Source: Alphaproteobacteria bacterium MarineAlpha11_Bin1 | GTDB lineage: Bacteria > Pseudomonadota > Alphaproteobacteria > MPNO01 > UBA830 | Direction: 5' to 3' | Length of the DNA stretch: 64,000 nt | NCBI GenBank assembly: GCA_002937455.1 | Contig: PTJZ01000004.1 | Location: forward strand, 62,001 to 126,000 | Shown here: piece after piece, positions 9,359 through 17,101 of the stretch | Position numbering within the stretch: position 1 is the first letter of the stretch | How the letters are laid out: each line of letters opens with the position of its first letter | Notes under the pieces: model-generated | Seen by the model: only the letters and a program-made list of their open reading frames with translations | The model's database searches: none | What the model was told of the DNA's origin: nothing | Position numbers and translations under genes: made by a program

Positions 9359-10048
9359 ATGACATCAGAGACCAAAATTACAACAAAACTCGAGGGCGTG
9401 CGCTCAGAAATTGTCGCGGCGGCCAATGAAGTGGGTAGAGACCCTGACTCGGTGTCGCTAATCGCGGTCTCGAAATCTCAACCGCAGGAGCTGGTTGTTG
9501 CGGCGCTGAGGTCCGGGCACCGGGTGTTTGGCGAAAATCGCATACAGGAAGCCAAGGGCAAATGGTTAGCGTTAAAGGATGCCTATCCGGATTGTATCCT
9601 CCATCTCATAGGGCCACTGCAGTCAAACAAGGCGGGAGATGCGGTTGCGTTGTTTGACATTATTCAAACACTGGATCGTGAGAAGCTTGCTCAAATTCTA
9701 GCACGGGAGATGGATCGCCAAGATCGCCGCCCTGAGGTATTTGTTCAGGTGAACACCGGCGAGGAGCCTCAAAAAAATGGTGTACTACTTGGCGAGGTCG
9801 ATGCATTTATTGAAAAATGTCGGGGTGAATATTCACTACCGGTCGTCGGGTTGATGTGCATACCTCCGATCGGAGAAAATGCAGCTTTGCACTTTGCGCT
9901 GCTAGGCGAAATTGCGGACCGTAACGATCTTAGCCGTCTCAGCATGGGGATGTCGGCGGACTACCAAACCGGTGTACGCCTCGGTGCGACGGAGGTTAGG
10001 GTGGGGACTGCTATTTTTGGTATTCGCATTGCCGGGGTTAAACAGTGA
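9359..10048 (+). CDS. yggS: YggS/PROSC family PLP-homeostasis protein
   Basis: 229 residues from the ATG at 9359 (AGG five bases upstream; an in-frame GTG at 9353 is an alternative). Single-domain TIM-barrel PLP-binding protein like the N-terminal domain of alanine racemase. VSLIAVSKSQPQ contains the lysine that forms the Schiff base with PLP (near residue 40). The conserved GENRIQEAKGKW, HLIGPLQSNK and LSMGMSADY segments are all present. The family keeps free pyridoxal phosphate in balance and has no known enzymatic activity. Monocistronic, followed by a candidate terminator. Confidence 0.93.
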   Translation: MTSETKITTKLEGVRSEIVAAANEVGRDPDSVSLIAVSKSQPQELVVAALRSGHRVFGENRIQEAKGKWLALKDAYPDCILHLIGPLQSNKAGDAVALFDIIQTLDREKLAQILAREMDRQDRRPEVFVQVNTGEEPQKNGVLLGEVDAFIEKCRGEYSLPVVGLMCIPPIGENAALHFALLGEIADRNDLSRLSMGMSADYQTGVRLGATEVRVGTAIFGIRIAGVKQ

Positions 10049-10057
10049 TTTGTCTTT

Positions 10058-10088
10058 CCGAGCCGGCACCAAGCGGTTCGGGAGTTTT
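10058..10088 (+). terminator. Candidate terminator after yggS
   Basis: CCGAGCCG at 10058-10065 pairs with CGGTTCGG at 10074-10081 (one G-U pair), loop of 8 nt, followed by GAG and four T. It lies in the 39-bp gap between convergent yggS and the L,D-transpeptidase gene. The T tract is short, so this is tentative. Confidence 0.4.
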
Positions 10089-10597
10089 CAGAGGCCTTTG
10101 CCGATGACAAGATAATCGGTCTCTGGCTTCCAGATAGCCAGTATCTTACTTAAATCACGCTGAATGAACGCGATGCAGCCGTCCGTAGGTGGGTAGTGTA
10201 TGCCTCCGGCGACGTGAAGGAATATTGCACTGCCATCCCCGGGCACGACAGGATTCGTATTGTGGTCGGTCACGACGACAATGTCGTAGAGCGCGTCGTT
10301 TCGGTAAAGGGGTTCGCAACTTGATGGATAGGGGAGCGTAACTGCACGGTTGTAAGCAGGGTCTTGAGGTGCATCGCACCACCCATCCTCCTCGGACAGG
10401 GCGACGACGGAGAGCGCCGTATCTGGGGCGCTAAGGCGCTCCTCTCGATAAAGCACCTGCAAAAGCTTATACCTTCCAGATGGGCTGGCTCCGTCTCCCT
10501 CGGTTTTGTCTGATCGAATACCCTTGCGCCCGATGGCGCACCTATAAACAGTGTCGCCAAAACGCGCGTTCCCGTCTGCTGAGACGATTAGATCCAT
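10088..10597 (-). CDS. L,D-transpeptidase (YkuD-fold) family protein
   Basis: 169 residues. The C-terminal half carries the YkuD catalytic signature: a histidine in IFLHVAGG followed by the nucleophile motif PTDGCIAF, where the cysteine would form the acyl-enzyme. L,D-transpeptidases make 3-3 peptidoglycan cross-links or attach proteins to peptidoglycan. No signal peptide is visible; the protein starts directly with MDLIVSADGNARFG. It may therefore be exported in an unusual way or act on another substrate. Short family members of this size are common in alphaproteobacteria and poorly characterised. Transcribed alone, convergent with yggS. Confidence 0.78.
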   Translation of the reverse strand: MDLIVSADGNARFGDTVYRCAIGRKGIRSDKTEGDGASPSGRYKLLQVLYREERLSAPDTALSVVALSEEDGWCDAPQDPAYNRAVTLPYPSSCEPLYRNDALYDIVVVTDHNTNPVVPGDGSAIFLHVAGGIHYPPTDGCIAFIQRDLSKILAIWKPETDYLVIGKGL

Positions 10598-10833
10598 GCA
10601 GTTTTATAAAATGAAGAGCGCGGCGTTTGAAGTTGATTTGCTTGTAAGCTAAAGAAATAGGAAATTGTATCCTTGATCAGGCCAGTGAGGTGTAATTTAT
10701 TGTAGGTCATTGTGATATGTCTGGTAACTTTTCAATAACACCCTCACAAGGCGGGGCGATCTCGATTATGATGGCCTTGATATCAAATCAGGCCGGCGCA
10801 GATGATGCCCTAACCAGCGGAAAAAGCTGAGAA

Positions 10834-11526
10834 ATGATTAAAGAAGTAAGTCTCCTTCTGGTCGATGAAGATGAAGTTCTTCGGGATATTTTGCGCGACC
10901 AATTGGAGCTCCACAACGAATTTAAAGTTGATGAAGCCTCAAATGGCAAAGAGGCTCTCGAACTAATTAAAGATTCTAATTATGAGATAGTGGTTTTGGA
11001 TATCAGTCTGCCCGACGTAGATGGTCGCGATCTATGCAAAATAATGCGCCAAGCCGGCATGAACCAACCCATGGTAATGCTGACTGGAGCGGACACTGAA
11101 GCTGATAACATTATCGGCGCGGTTTACGGTGCCAACGACTACATTACAAAACCTTTCAAGCTTGAGAAGCTTCTGGTTTGTCTACGCACACAGCTTCGGC
11201 GGAACGGGAGTAGTAAAGATGGAAGCTTTGACTTTGGCCCGTATTCCTTCCACCCGGCGACCAAGAAGATAATTGATCGAAAAAATGAGGGTGGCAGAAT
11301 TCGTTTGACAGAAAAGGAAGCAGAAATTCTTAAATATCTATTCTGGGCCGAGGAGAGCGTCATTAGCAGAGAGGTTTTACTGAATGAAATTTGGGGATAC
11401 AATTCCGGCGTTGCGACCCACACCTTGGAGACCCACGTTTATCGTTTGCGCCAGAAAATCGAGCGAGATCCGTCAAATGCCGACATTTTAGTTACCGAAC
11501 CCGGAGGTTATCGACTTATTCGTTGA
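10834..11526 (+). CDS. OmpR/PhoB-family response regulator (orphan)
   Basis: 230 residues. The N-terminal receiver domain has an acidic pocket near residues 11-13, phosphoacceptor Asp56 in VVLDISLPDVDG, and the switch lysine in YITKPFK. The C-terminal winged helix (RLTEKEAEILKYLF, THTLETHVYRLRQKIE, GGYRLIR) binds DNA. No histidine kinase lies nearby, so the partner is unlinked. A distinctive feature is DEDE where DDD or DDE is usual at the acidic pocket. Its targets are unknown; none of the neighbours shows an obvious direct-repeat operator. The upstream 236 bp contain no other gene. Confidence 0.9.
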   Translation: MIKEVSLLLVDEDEVLRDILRDQLELHNEFKVDEASNGKEALELIKDSNYEIVVLDISLPDVDGRDLCKIMRQAGMNQPMVMLTGADTEADNIIGAVYGANDYITKPFKLEKLLVCLRTQLRRNGSSKDGSFDFGPYSFHPATKKIIDRKNEGGRIRLTEKEAEILKYLFWAEESVISREVLLNEIWGYNSGVATHTLETHVYRLRQKIERDPSNADILVTEPGGYRLIR

Positions 11527-11614
11527 CGTGGCTGGATTATACGATTTTCTCGAATATGAGTTTTTGAATACGATATGCTTTGAAGATACTTACTTCATGC
11601 CAGAAATATAATTC

Positions 11615-12367
11615 TTATAGGGCTTTAATCCCGCCGCCGTCTAGCGAAAGCACCTGACCGGTTATATAGTTCGCTCGGGCGCTTGCCAAAAAAGTAACTG
11701 CATCTGCCACTTCGGCGGCTTTCCCAAGGCGGCCGAGCGGAATACCCTTGGCCGGGTCGCCCATACCGGCATCAATCATCTGTTGCTGGCGTTCGGACAT
11801 GATGGGGCCCGGTGATGCTGCGTTTACGCGGATATTTTGCGGCCCGTACTCGTTTGCTAGTCCCTTGAGCACCAGGTTCAGCGCAGCGTTCACGCTACCG
11901 CCGGGTAGGTGGATGTTGATCGGGAGCTTGCCGCCTGTACCGGTGATGGCCACGATTGATCCGGCCCCTTGCTTTACCATGTGTGGCAACACCGCCTGGA
12001 AACAGTTGATGTAGCCGAGATATTTTACTTCCAGCGCTTGCCGAAAAATATCGCCGTCGATCTCTAGGAAGGGACCGAAGGCAGGCACGGCAACTGTGGT
12101 CGCGAGGATTTCGATCGCACCCATTTCTGAAACAATCTTCTCAGCCCCTGCTTTCACATCTACGGAGTTGGTGACATCTAGGCTGACGGCAATCGCATTA
12201 CCGCCAGAGCTCTCGATCTCTCTAACTAACGAGTGAAGCGCTCCCTCCGTCCGAGCGGACACAGCTACTTTTGCGCCTTCGCGGGCGAAGCTCATGGCAA
12301 TTTCGTGTCCAATAGCGCCGGTTGCGCCGGTCACCCAAGCGACCTTGTTGGCCAATTCCATATCCAT
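11615..12367 (-). CDS. SDR-fold protein lacking the usual Tyr-Lys catalytic pair
   Basis: 250 residues, last gene of the aconitase X operon. The nucleotide-binding motif TGATGAIGHEIA and the C-terminal GQVLSLDGGG are those of classical short-chain dehydrogenases. In the catalytic region, where YxxxK is expected, the sequence reads HLPGGSVNAALNL, so neither the tyrosine nor the lysine is in place. Divergent SDR subgroups with a GG-x-x-NAAL segment exist, so this may be a subfamily trait rather than a mutation. It may bind NAD(P) with another mechanism or act as a non-catalytic partner. The start has a GGAGAGAGGA site upstream. Confidence 0.8.
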   Translation of the reverse strand: MDMELANKVAWVTGATGAIGHEIAMSFAREGAKVAVSARTEGALHSLVREIESSGGNAIAVSLDVTNSVDVKAGAEKIVSEMGAIEILATTVAVPAFGPFLEIDGDIFRQALEVKYLGYINCFQAVLPHMVKQGAGSIVAITGTGGKLPINIHLPGGSVNAALNLVLKGLANEYGPQNIRVNAASPGPIMSERQQQMIDAGMGDPAKGIPLGRLGKAAEVADAVTFLASARANYITGQVLSLDGGGIKAL

Positions 12368-12391
12368 TTTTATTATCCTCTCTCCGCAGTA

Positions 12392-13105
12392 TTAGATCTG
12401 GTTGTGTGGGTTTAAGGCGATCAGTTCGGGCGCCGTTCCAGGATCAGTGCTTGCTGCATACAAGATGGCCGTAGCCACCTCCTTTGCCGCTAAGCGCTTG
12501 CCTTTCCGTTTGGCGTAAGCGGCCACCACTTCCGGGTGAACAGCTTGCGCCATAAGCCCAGTGTCAAGTAATCCCGGCGCGATCTCCGTCACCCGTACGC
12601 CATATTCGGCAAGTTCGATCCGCATGCCCCGGGTAATCGCCGCCGTTGCGTGTTTAGTCGCCGCATATACCATAGTTAGCGGATACACCTGCCGCGCAAG
12701 AACCGATGAAATATTGATAATATGGCCACGGCGGCGTTCTACCATACCGCGGGCCACCGCCTGGCTCAGTCGTAGCAGGGCGTTGACGTTAAGTTCCCAC
12801 GCGTCGCGCCACATATCTGGATCAGACTCAAGAAAAGGCGCATGCGCGGTCCGGCCCGCTGAGTTGACGAGAATATCTACGTCGCCCGCTTCTTTGGAAA
12901 GATGATCGACAAAGCCACCATCTGTCAGGTCTCCGGGGATCGACCTTATCAGTCCATCGGTCTCGGCGGCAAGCTTCTCCAAAGCATTCGCGCTACGAGA
13001 GACAGCAATAACGGTTGATCCGGCTGCGGCAAATAGAAGCGCAGTCTCGCGACCCACACCTTCCGAAGCACCAGCGATAAGGGCTGTTTTGCCGTCTAGC
13101 TGCAT
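12392..13105 (-). CDS. Short-chain dehydrogenase/reductase
   Basis: 237 residues, classical SDR. Cofactor motif AGASEGVGRETA near residue 12, NSAG in the middle, serine in INISSV and the catalytic pair in VYAATKHA. It should oxidise or reduce an alcohol/ketone using NAD(P); the substrate is unknown. AGGAG precedes the start and only 6 bp separate it from the upstream SDR gene, so it belongs to the five-gene aconitase X operon. It presumably acts on a hydroxy or keto intermediate of that pathway. Confidence 0.88.
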   Translation of the reverse strand: MQLDGKTALIAGASEGVGRETALLFAAAGSTVIAVSRSANALEKLAAETDGLIRSIPGDLTDGGFVDHLSKEAGDVDILVNSAGRTAHAPFLESDPDMWRDAWELNVNALLRLSQAVARGMVERRRGHIINISSVLARQVYPLTMVYAATKHATAAITRGMRIELAEYGVRVTEIAPGLLDTGLMAQAVHPEVVAAYAKRKGKRLAAKEVATAILYAASTDPGTAPELIALNPHNQI

Positions 13106-13111
13106 GACTGG

Positions 13112-13885
13112 TCAGGCTCCTAACGCGGCGCCGCCGTCTACCACCATCTCGTGCATAGTGATGTATCTCGACTGGTCGGAGAGTAAGAAGGTGACGGCGT
13201 CGGCAACGTCATCAACTGATGCGATCCGTCCCAAAGGCACGCCAGCACGAAAATTATCTAAATCGCCCTCAAGCAATACTTTGCCAAAGCCCATATCTTC
13301 CATCATACGATGGATCATCGGGGTTTCCGTTGCGCCCGGGGCCACGGTGTTGACTCGAATCCCCAGTGGGCCCAATTCCAAGGCAAACACGCGCATAAGG
13401 TGGCTTATACCCGCTTTGGATGCGCAATAGGCGCCCTGCCGGACGCGGGGAACACGAGCTGCATTAGACGAAATCGTCACAATCGCGCCGGACTTGCGTT
13501 TCGCCATATAGCGGGCGGCTGCGCGGGTTGCGAGCCATGTGCCGCGAAGGTTGACGGCAAAGTGGTTATCGAAATCCTCCGTAGACTGGTCAATCAATGG
13601 ATTGAGCTTCTGAATGCCGGCCACATTGACCATACCAGAAATACCGCCGGCGAGTTTTTTCTCAGCTATATCTATAGCTGCGTTTACGGATGTCTCGTCG
13701 GTTTGATCTGCCTCGATAGCTGTGGCAGATAACTCGGCGGCGACTTGACCAACGGCATTCGCTTGTCGATCGATCAATGCTAGTTGGGCACCGCCCGCAG
13801 CCAAGTGCCGCGCTATTGCTTCACCGATCCCCTGTGCCGCGCCGGTTATAACGATGCCCGCGTCCTGTATGCCTGAAAGTTCCAT
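13112..13885 (-). CDS. Short-chain dehydrogenase/reductase, EntA-like
   Basis: 257 residues from the ATG at 13885, which overlaps the upstream stop by one base and has GGAAGG just upstream; an in-frame TTG 12 bp earlier is not needed. Classical SDR: cofactor motif TGAAQGIGEAIA, NVAG, serine in VTISSN and YCASKAG as catalytic pair, with C-terminal MVVDGGA. It resembles 2,3-dihydro-2,3-dihydroxybenzoate dehydrogenases, but no siderophore genes are nearby, so the resemblance is structural only. It probably works on the product of the adjacent aconitase X dehydratase. Confidence 0.86.
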   Translation of the reverse strand: MELSGIQDAGIVITGAAQGIGEAIARHLAAGGAQLALIDRQANAVGQVAAELSATAIEADQTDETSVNAAIDIAEKKLAGGISGMVNVAGIQKLNPLIDQSTEDFDNHFAVNLRGTWLATRAAARYMAKRKSGAIVTISSNAARVPRVRQGAYCASKAGISHLMRVFALELGPLGIRVNTVAPGATETPMIHRMMEDMGFGKVLLEGDLDNFRAGVPLGRIASVDDVADAVTFLLSDQSRYITMHEMVVDGGAALGA

Positions 13886-15102
13886 CAACCCTTCCAAATT
13901 CCGCTAAGTCCAGCGTCGATACATTCCTGGGTGCTTCCAAAAAGTATTTCCGCATTGCAAACCGATTTGGCGAAAAGCGCCATCTTCGTTGAGTTTGTCG
14001 CTAGCCGCACCCCTTTAATCAACTTATCATAAGAGACAACCGAGCAGTTGTCCGCCGTTACCGTGATCCCTGCGTCTAAGAGGACCGAGATTAAGCCCTC
14101 AGCTTCTGCAATATCATATGTTGTTCGGTTAGTGTGGATGTAAAACTTAACTTTGATTTCCGGGGAGTTCGTCGACGATTCGATTTTTTCGACTGCTTCC
14201 CGTAGCTGTTCGATGGAAGCATGTGGACAGCCGATGGAAACGACGTCGACTGGGCCCTCTTTTCCGTTAGCTGTTTTCCTCCGCTCGGCATCCAACGCGT
14301 CGTCGTCTATAATGATCGGCAATGGTGCTGGTTCGCTATACGCGTCGGCCAAGGTCTTGGCCTCCGGCGTAATTCCCGAGAAATGATATATTGCCGACAT
14401 ACTATGGATTGCATACGCTGCGCTGAACGACACGTAATCGTCAATCGACGGTATTCTAGTCAGCCCCTCCAAGGTGGGTATTCTTTCCGCTGCAAGCCGA
14501 CCAACTAGCGCACCAAGCAAGCTAAACTGATCGACACTTGCCAAATCGGTTTCGACGCGAATCAGCACATTTGGCCGCCTATTTTCTTCGAGATGCATGC
14601 CGTACCGCGGGGTAAGCCCTGTCAGTGCAGATGCAACCGCGGTTGCTCCCTCTCTGTTAGTCCTCGCCCCAAGAACTGAATTTATGTATGGAGCGGTAGC
14701 GGACTCGCTCCATGCGACGTGCTCACCGAACGACGGCACTATTCCCTGAATAAACGGATTACAGGAGCAGCTCGGTAGCGCGCCCATCTTTTCGCATGCT
14801 TCGAGAATACGGATCTGGTTTTCTTCTTCCGCCGTCTTCAGCGGTTTCGTTCGGTCTACAGCGATGGCATTGATCGAAGTCGGAATGACGAAACGGCCAC
14901 CTTCTACCACAAGGCGTTCCAGGAAATCACCGCCTGCTTTGCCTAAAGCAGTTCCGTCAATGACCAGATGTGCAGAAGTAACTGGGATAAGTTCCGGTGC
15001 ATCTTGCGCTCTGCCGACAGCTGCGAGCATTTTCATGGCAATCTGGAGAGGCCAGCCTTTTTTGCCGGCCAGCATTGCCTCCTGATCGGTTGTCAGGTTC
15101 AT
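13885..15102 (-). CDS. Aconitase X catalytic subunit
   Basis: 405 residues, the large (DUF521) part of aconitase X, a dehydratase superfamily. Cysteine-bearing conserved segments are visible: LPSCSCNPF, SIGCPHAS and VTADNCSVVSY, which probably include iron-sulfur ligands. Known members are cis-3-hydroxy-L-proline dehydratase in bacteria and phosphomevalonate dehydratase in archaea. The gene overlaps the small subunit by 4 bp (ATGA) and the next SDR by 1 bp. The partners are three SDRs rather than proline-pathway enzymes, so a different hydroxy-acid substrate is possible. Confidence 0.88.
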   Translation of the reverse strand: MNLTTDQEAMLAGKKGWPLQIAMKMLAAVGRAQDAPELIPVTSAHLVIDGTALGKAGGDFLERLVVEGGRFVIPTSINAIAVDRTKPLKTAEEENQIRILEACEKMGALPSCSCNPFIQGIVPSFGEHVAWSESATAPYINSVLGARTNREGATAVASALTGLTPRYGMHLEENRRPNVLIRVETDLASVDQFSLLGALVGRLAAERIPTLEGLTRIPSIDDYVSFSAAYAIHSMSAIYHFSGITPEAKTLADAYSEPAPLPIIIDDDALDAERRKTANGKEGPVDVVSIGCPHASIEQLREAVEKIESSTNSPEIKVKFYIHTNRTTYDIAEAEGLISVLLDAGITVTADNCSVVSYDKLIKGVRLATNSTKMALFAKSVCNAEILFGSTQECIDAGLSGIWKG

Positions 15103-15503
15103 GACAACACCTCAACAGTGCCCAATTCACCATCAACAAAAAGCCAAGTGCCGAGCGGCAGGTCTGTAATTTCAGTGTCTAGGCGATGAACCAGCGGTAT
15201 TTCAGCGATAACACAGCCGGCTATAATAACTGCATCGGCGCGAAGATTTATTATTGCGGCCGGCGCGAGCCCCCGTTTCGCTAATTGCAAAAGGCTGAAA
15301 GAGCCAGCTGTCGAACCTTTCCCCGAACGGCAGACTAGAACGCGCCCAGCAATGTTTTTTCCGAGCAATGGGTGGCCAGTTTCGATCACGATTCCAGTTT
15401 TTTCATCCACACCGAGATTGAACGCGATCCCCTCAACGGTTATGAGCGCTTCGCCGAGTGCTCGGCCGCCCACGAGGCCGACTCCCTTGTATTTTAGGCC
15501 CAT
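15099..15503 (-). CDS. Aconitase X swivel-domain subunit
   Basis: 134 residues, the small (DUF126) domain that closes the active site of aconitase X over the large subunit. The motif RSGKGSTAGSF, containing the conserved active-site serine, and the early GVGLVGGRALGEAL segment are clear. The start is the ATG at 15503 with AAGAGG a few bases upstream. It is the first gene of the operon and is followed, with ATGA overlap, by the catalytic subunit. In some organisms the two are fused; here they are separate. Confidence 0.88.
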   Translation of the reverse strand: MGLKYKGVGLVGGRALGEALITVEGIAFNLGVDEKTGIVIETGHPLLGKNIAGRVLVCRSGKGSTAGSFSLLQLAKRGLAPAAIINLRADAVIIAGCVIAEIPLVHRLDTEITDLPLGTWLFVDGELGTVEVLS

Positions 15504-15894
15504 CAAACCTCTTTACAATATTACGTCTCCAAAATGCGCAATCCCAACGCTTGCGTCGACCCCTCATTATTAACCCTATCACGCTTCGGGGAAGCTTTTT
15601 CAGTAATTTGGGCGGTTTTTTGTAGTAAGGCCAGCTGTTAGGACTATTATGTTCATGTAATGTTCGTTACGGATCCGAAACCAATCGAATCACGCTACCC
15701 CTTGTAGGCCAGTATCTTAGCTGCTCATGATGATGTAGAATCTGAGGGTAAGGCTGAAACTCAGTAATAGGCTTGGGCGATAATATCTTTATGATTTGTT
15801 CTCGTTTAGCGCGAGGAATGGAATTTTAGGGGAACATTAGATTTATGAACTATGGCTTGGCGATACCCCTAACAGGGTCAACAGGAGACTTAGC
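15504..15894. other. Divergent promoter region between the aconitase X operon and dapC-like gene
   Basis: About 390 bp with no credible gene. It should hold the promoters for both directions. GCTTC/GAAGC at 15583-15595 followed by five T looks like a tiny terminator but has no upstream plus-strand gene. I see no recognisable regulator site. Confidence 0.4.
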
Positions 15895-17085
15895 TTGCAA
15901 TTAAATGCTCGCCTAGATGTGATCGGTGACTACCCTTTCGATCGACTTCGTGCACTGCTTGGTGATATAGCGCCACCAGCAGATCTGCCACCAATTCCGC
16001 TGTCATTAGGCGAGCCGCAACATTCGCCGCCAGCATTCCTCGCCGAGACGGTCGCCAAGCAGGCTGCAGAGTGGGCGAAATATCCGCCGATGAGAGGTAC
16101 GGAGGCTGCGCGCGATACCATCGCTGGTTGGCTGACCCGGCGATACAGCTTACCAGATGGTATGGTTGAGGGTAAAACTATGGTCATCCCTGTGTCTGGA
16201 ACTCGTGAAGCTCTGTTCATGATAGCGTTGGCTGCCGTCCCTCAGCACAAGGATGGTAAAAAGCCGATCGTTCTGATGCCTAACCCGTTTTACCAAGTTT
16301 ATCTCGGCGCAGCGGTAATGGCCGGTGCGGAGCCGATACTTGTATCTGCAGGAAAAGAGAATGGATTTCTGCCTGATTTTTCGGCCTTACCCGAGGAAAT
16401 CCTTAGCCGAACGGCGCTTGCCTATTATTGCTCTCCCGCGAATCCCCAGGGAGCGATTGCACCAATGGAAACGATGCAATCCCTTGTCGGCCTGGCGCGC
16501 GATTACGATTTTCTTTTGGTTTCGGACGAATGTTATAGCGAGTTATACTTTGGCAAACCGCCCACCGGCGCAGCCGAGGCCTGCGCCGCATTGGACGGTA
16601 GTTTTCGAAACGTCGCAGTTATGAATTCATTATCCAAGCGATCGAGCGCGCCAGGACTTAGGTCAGGATTCGTTGCAGGTGATCCTGACCTGATCCGCAG
16701 GTTTGCCCGGCTACGGGATTATGGCGGTGCCCCGCCGCCTCTGCCGCTTTTGGCCGCAGCATCAGCGCTGTGGTCAGATGAAGAGCACGTAATAGCCACC
16801 CGCGCTTTATATGCCGAAAAATACGAGATAGCTGCTAGCATCCTCTCAAAGAGATCTGGTTACTACAAACCCGAGGGCGGATTCTATTTGTGGCTTGAGG
16901 TTGGTAACGGTGAAGAAGCGGCTATGCGTTTATGGCGGGATGCTGGTGTACGAGTAATACCAGGAGAGTATCTCGCCCGGGAAGTCGGTGGCACTCACCC
17001 CGGCGCAGGCTACATTCGCCTCGCCCTCGTCCACGATAACGATACAACTGCTGATGCACTTAACCGCTTAGAGAGAGTTTTGTAG
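15895..17085 (+). CDS. dapC: PLP-dependent class I/II aminotransferase, DapC-like
   Basis: 396 residues. The start is TTG at 15895, supported by AGGAG seven bases upstream. Fold-type I aminotransferase: NPFYQVY and CSPANPQG (cofactor and substrate contacts), SDECYSELYF with the aspartate that binds the PLP nitrogen, and NSLSKRSSAPGLRSGF with the Schiff-base lysine near residue 248. Alphaproteobacterial homologues beside ftsK are usually called N-succinyldiaminopimelate aminotransferase of lysine and peptidoglycan synthesis. The general family call is firm; the DapC assignment rests on overall resemblance and position. Confidence 0.78.
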   Translation: MQLNARLDVIGDYPFDRLRALLGDIAPPADLPPIPLSLGEPQHSPPAFLAETVAKQAAEWAKYPPMRGTEAARDTIAGWLTRRYSLPDGMVEGKTMVIPVSGTREALFMIALAAVPQHKDGKKPIVLMPNPFYQVYLGAAVMAGAEPILVSAGKENGFLPDFSALPEEILSRTALAYYCSPANPQGAIAPMETMQSLVGLARDYDFLLVSDECYSELYFGKPPTGAAEACAALDGSFRNVAVMNSLSKRSSAPGLRSGFVAGDPDLIRRFARLRDYGGAPPPLPLLAAASALWSDEEHVIATRALYAEKYEIAASILSKRSGYYKPEGGFYLWLEVGNGEEAAMRLWRDAGVRVIPGEYLAREVGGTHPGAGYIRLALVHDNDTTADALNRLERVL

Positions 17086-17101
17086 GAATGGAGAACTGAT
17101 A

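Noticed and set aside
13112..13885. Siderophore biosynthesis via an EntA-like dehydrogenase
   Set aside because: No isochorismate or NRPS genes lie nearby; the similarity is within the general SDR fold.
15583..15600. GCTTC/GAAGC hairpin followed by five T
   Set aside because: Only five base pairs and no plus-strand gene ends upstream, so it has nothing to terminate.
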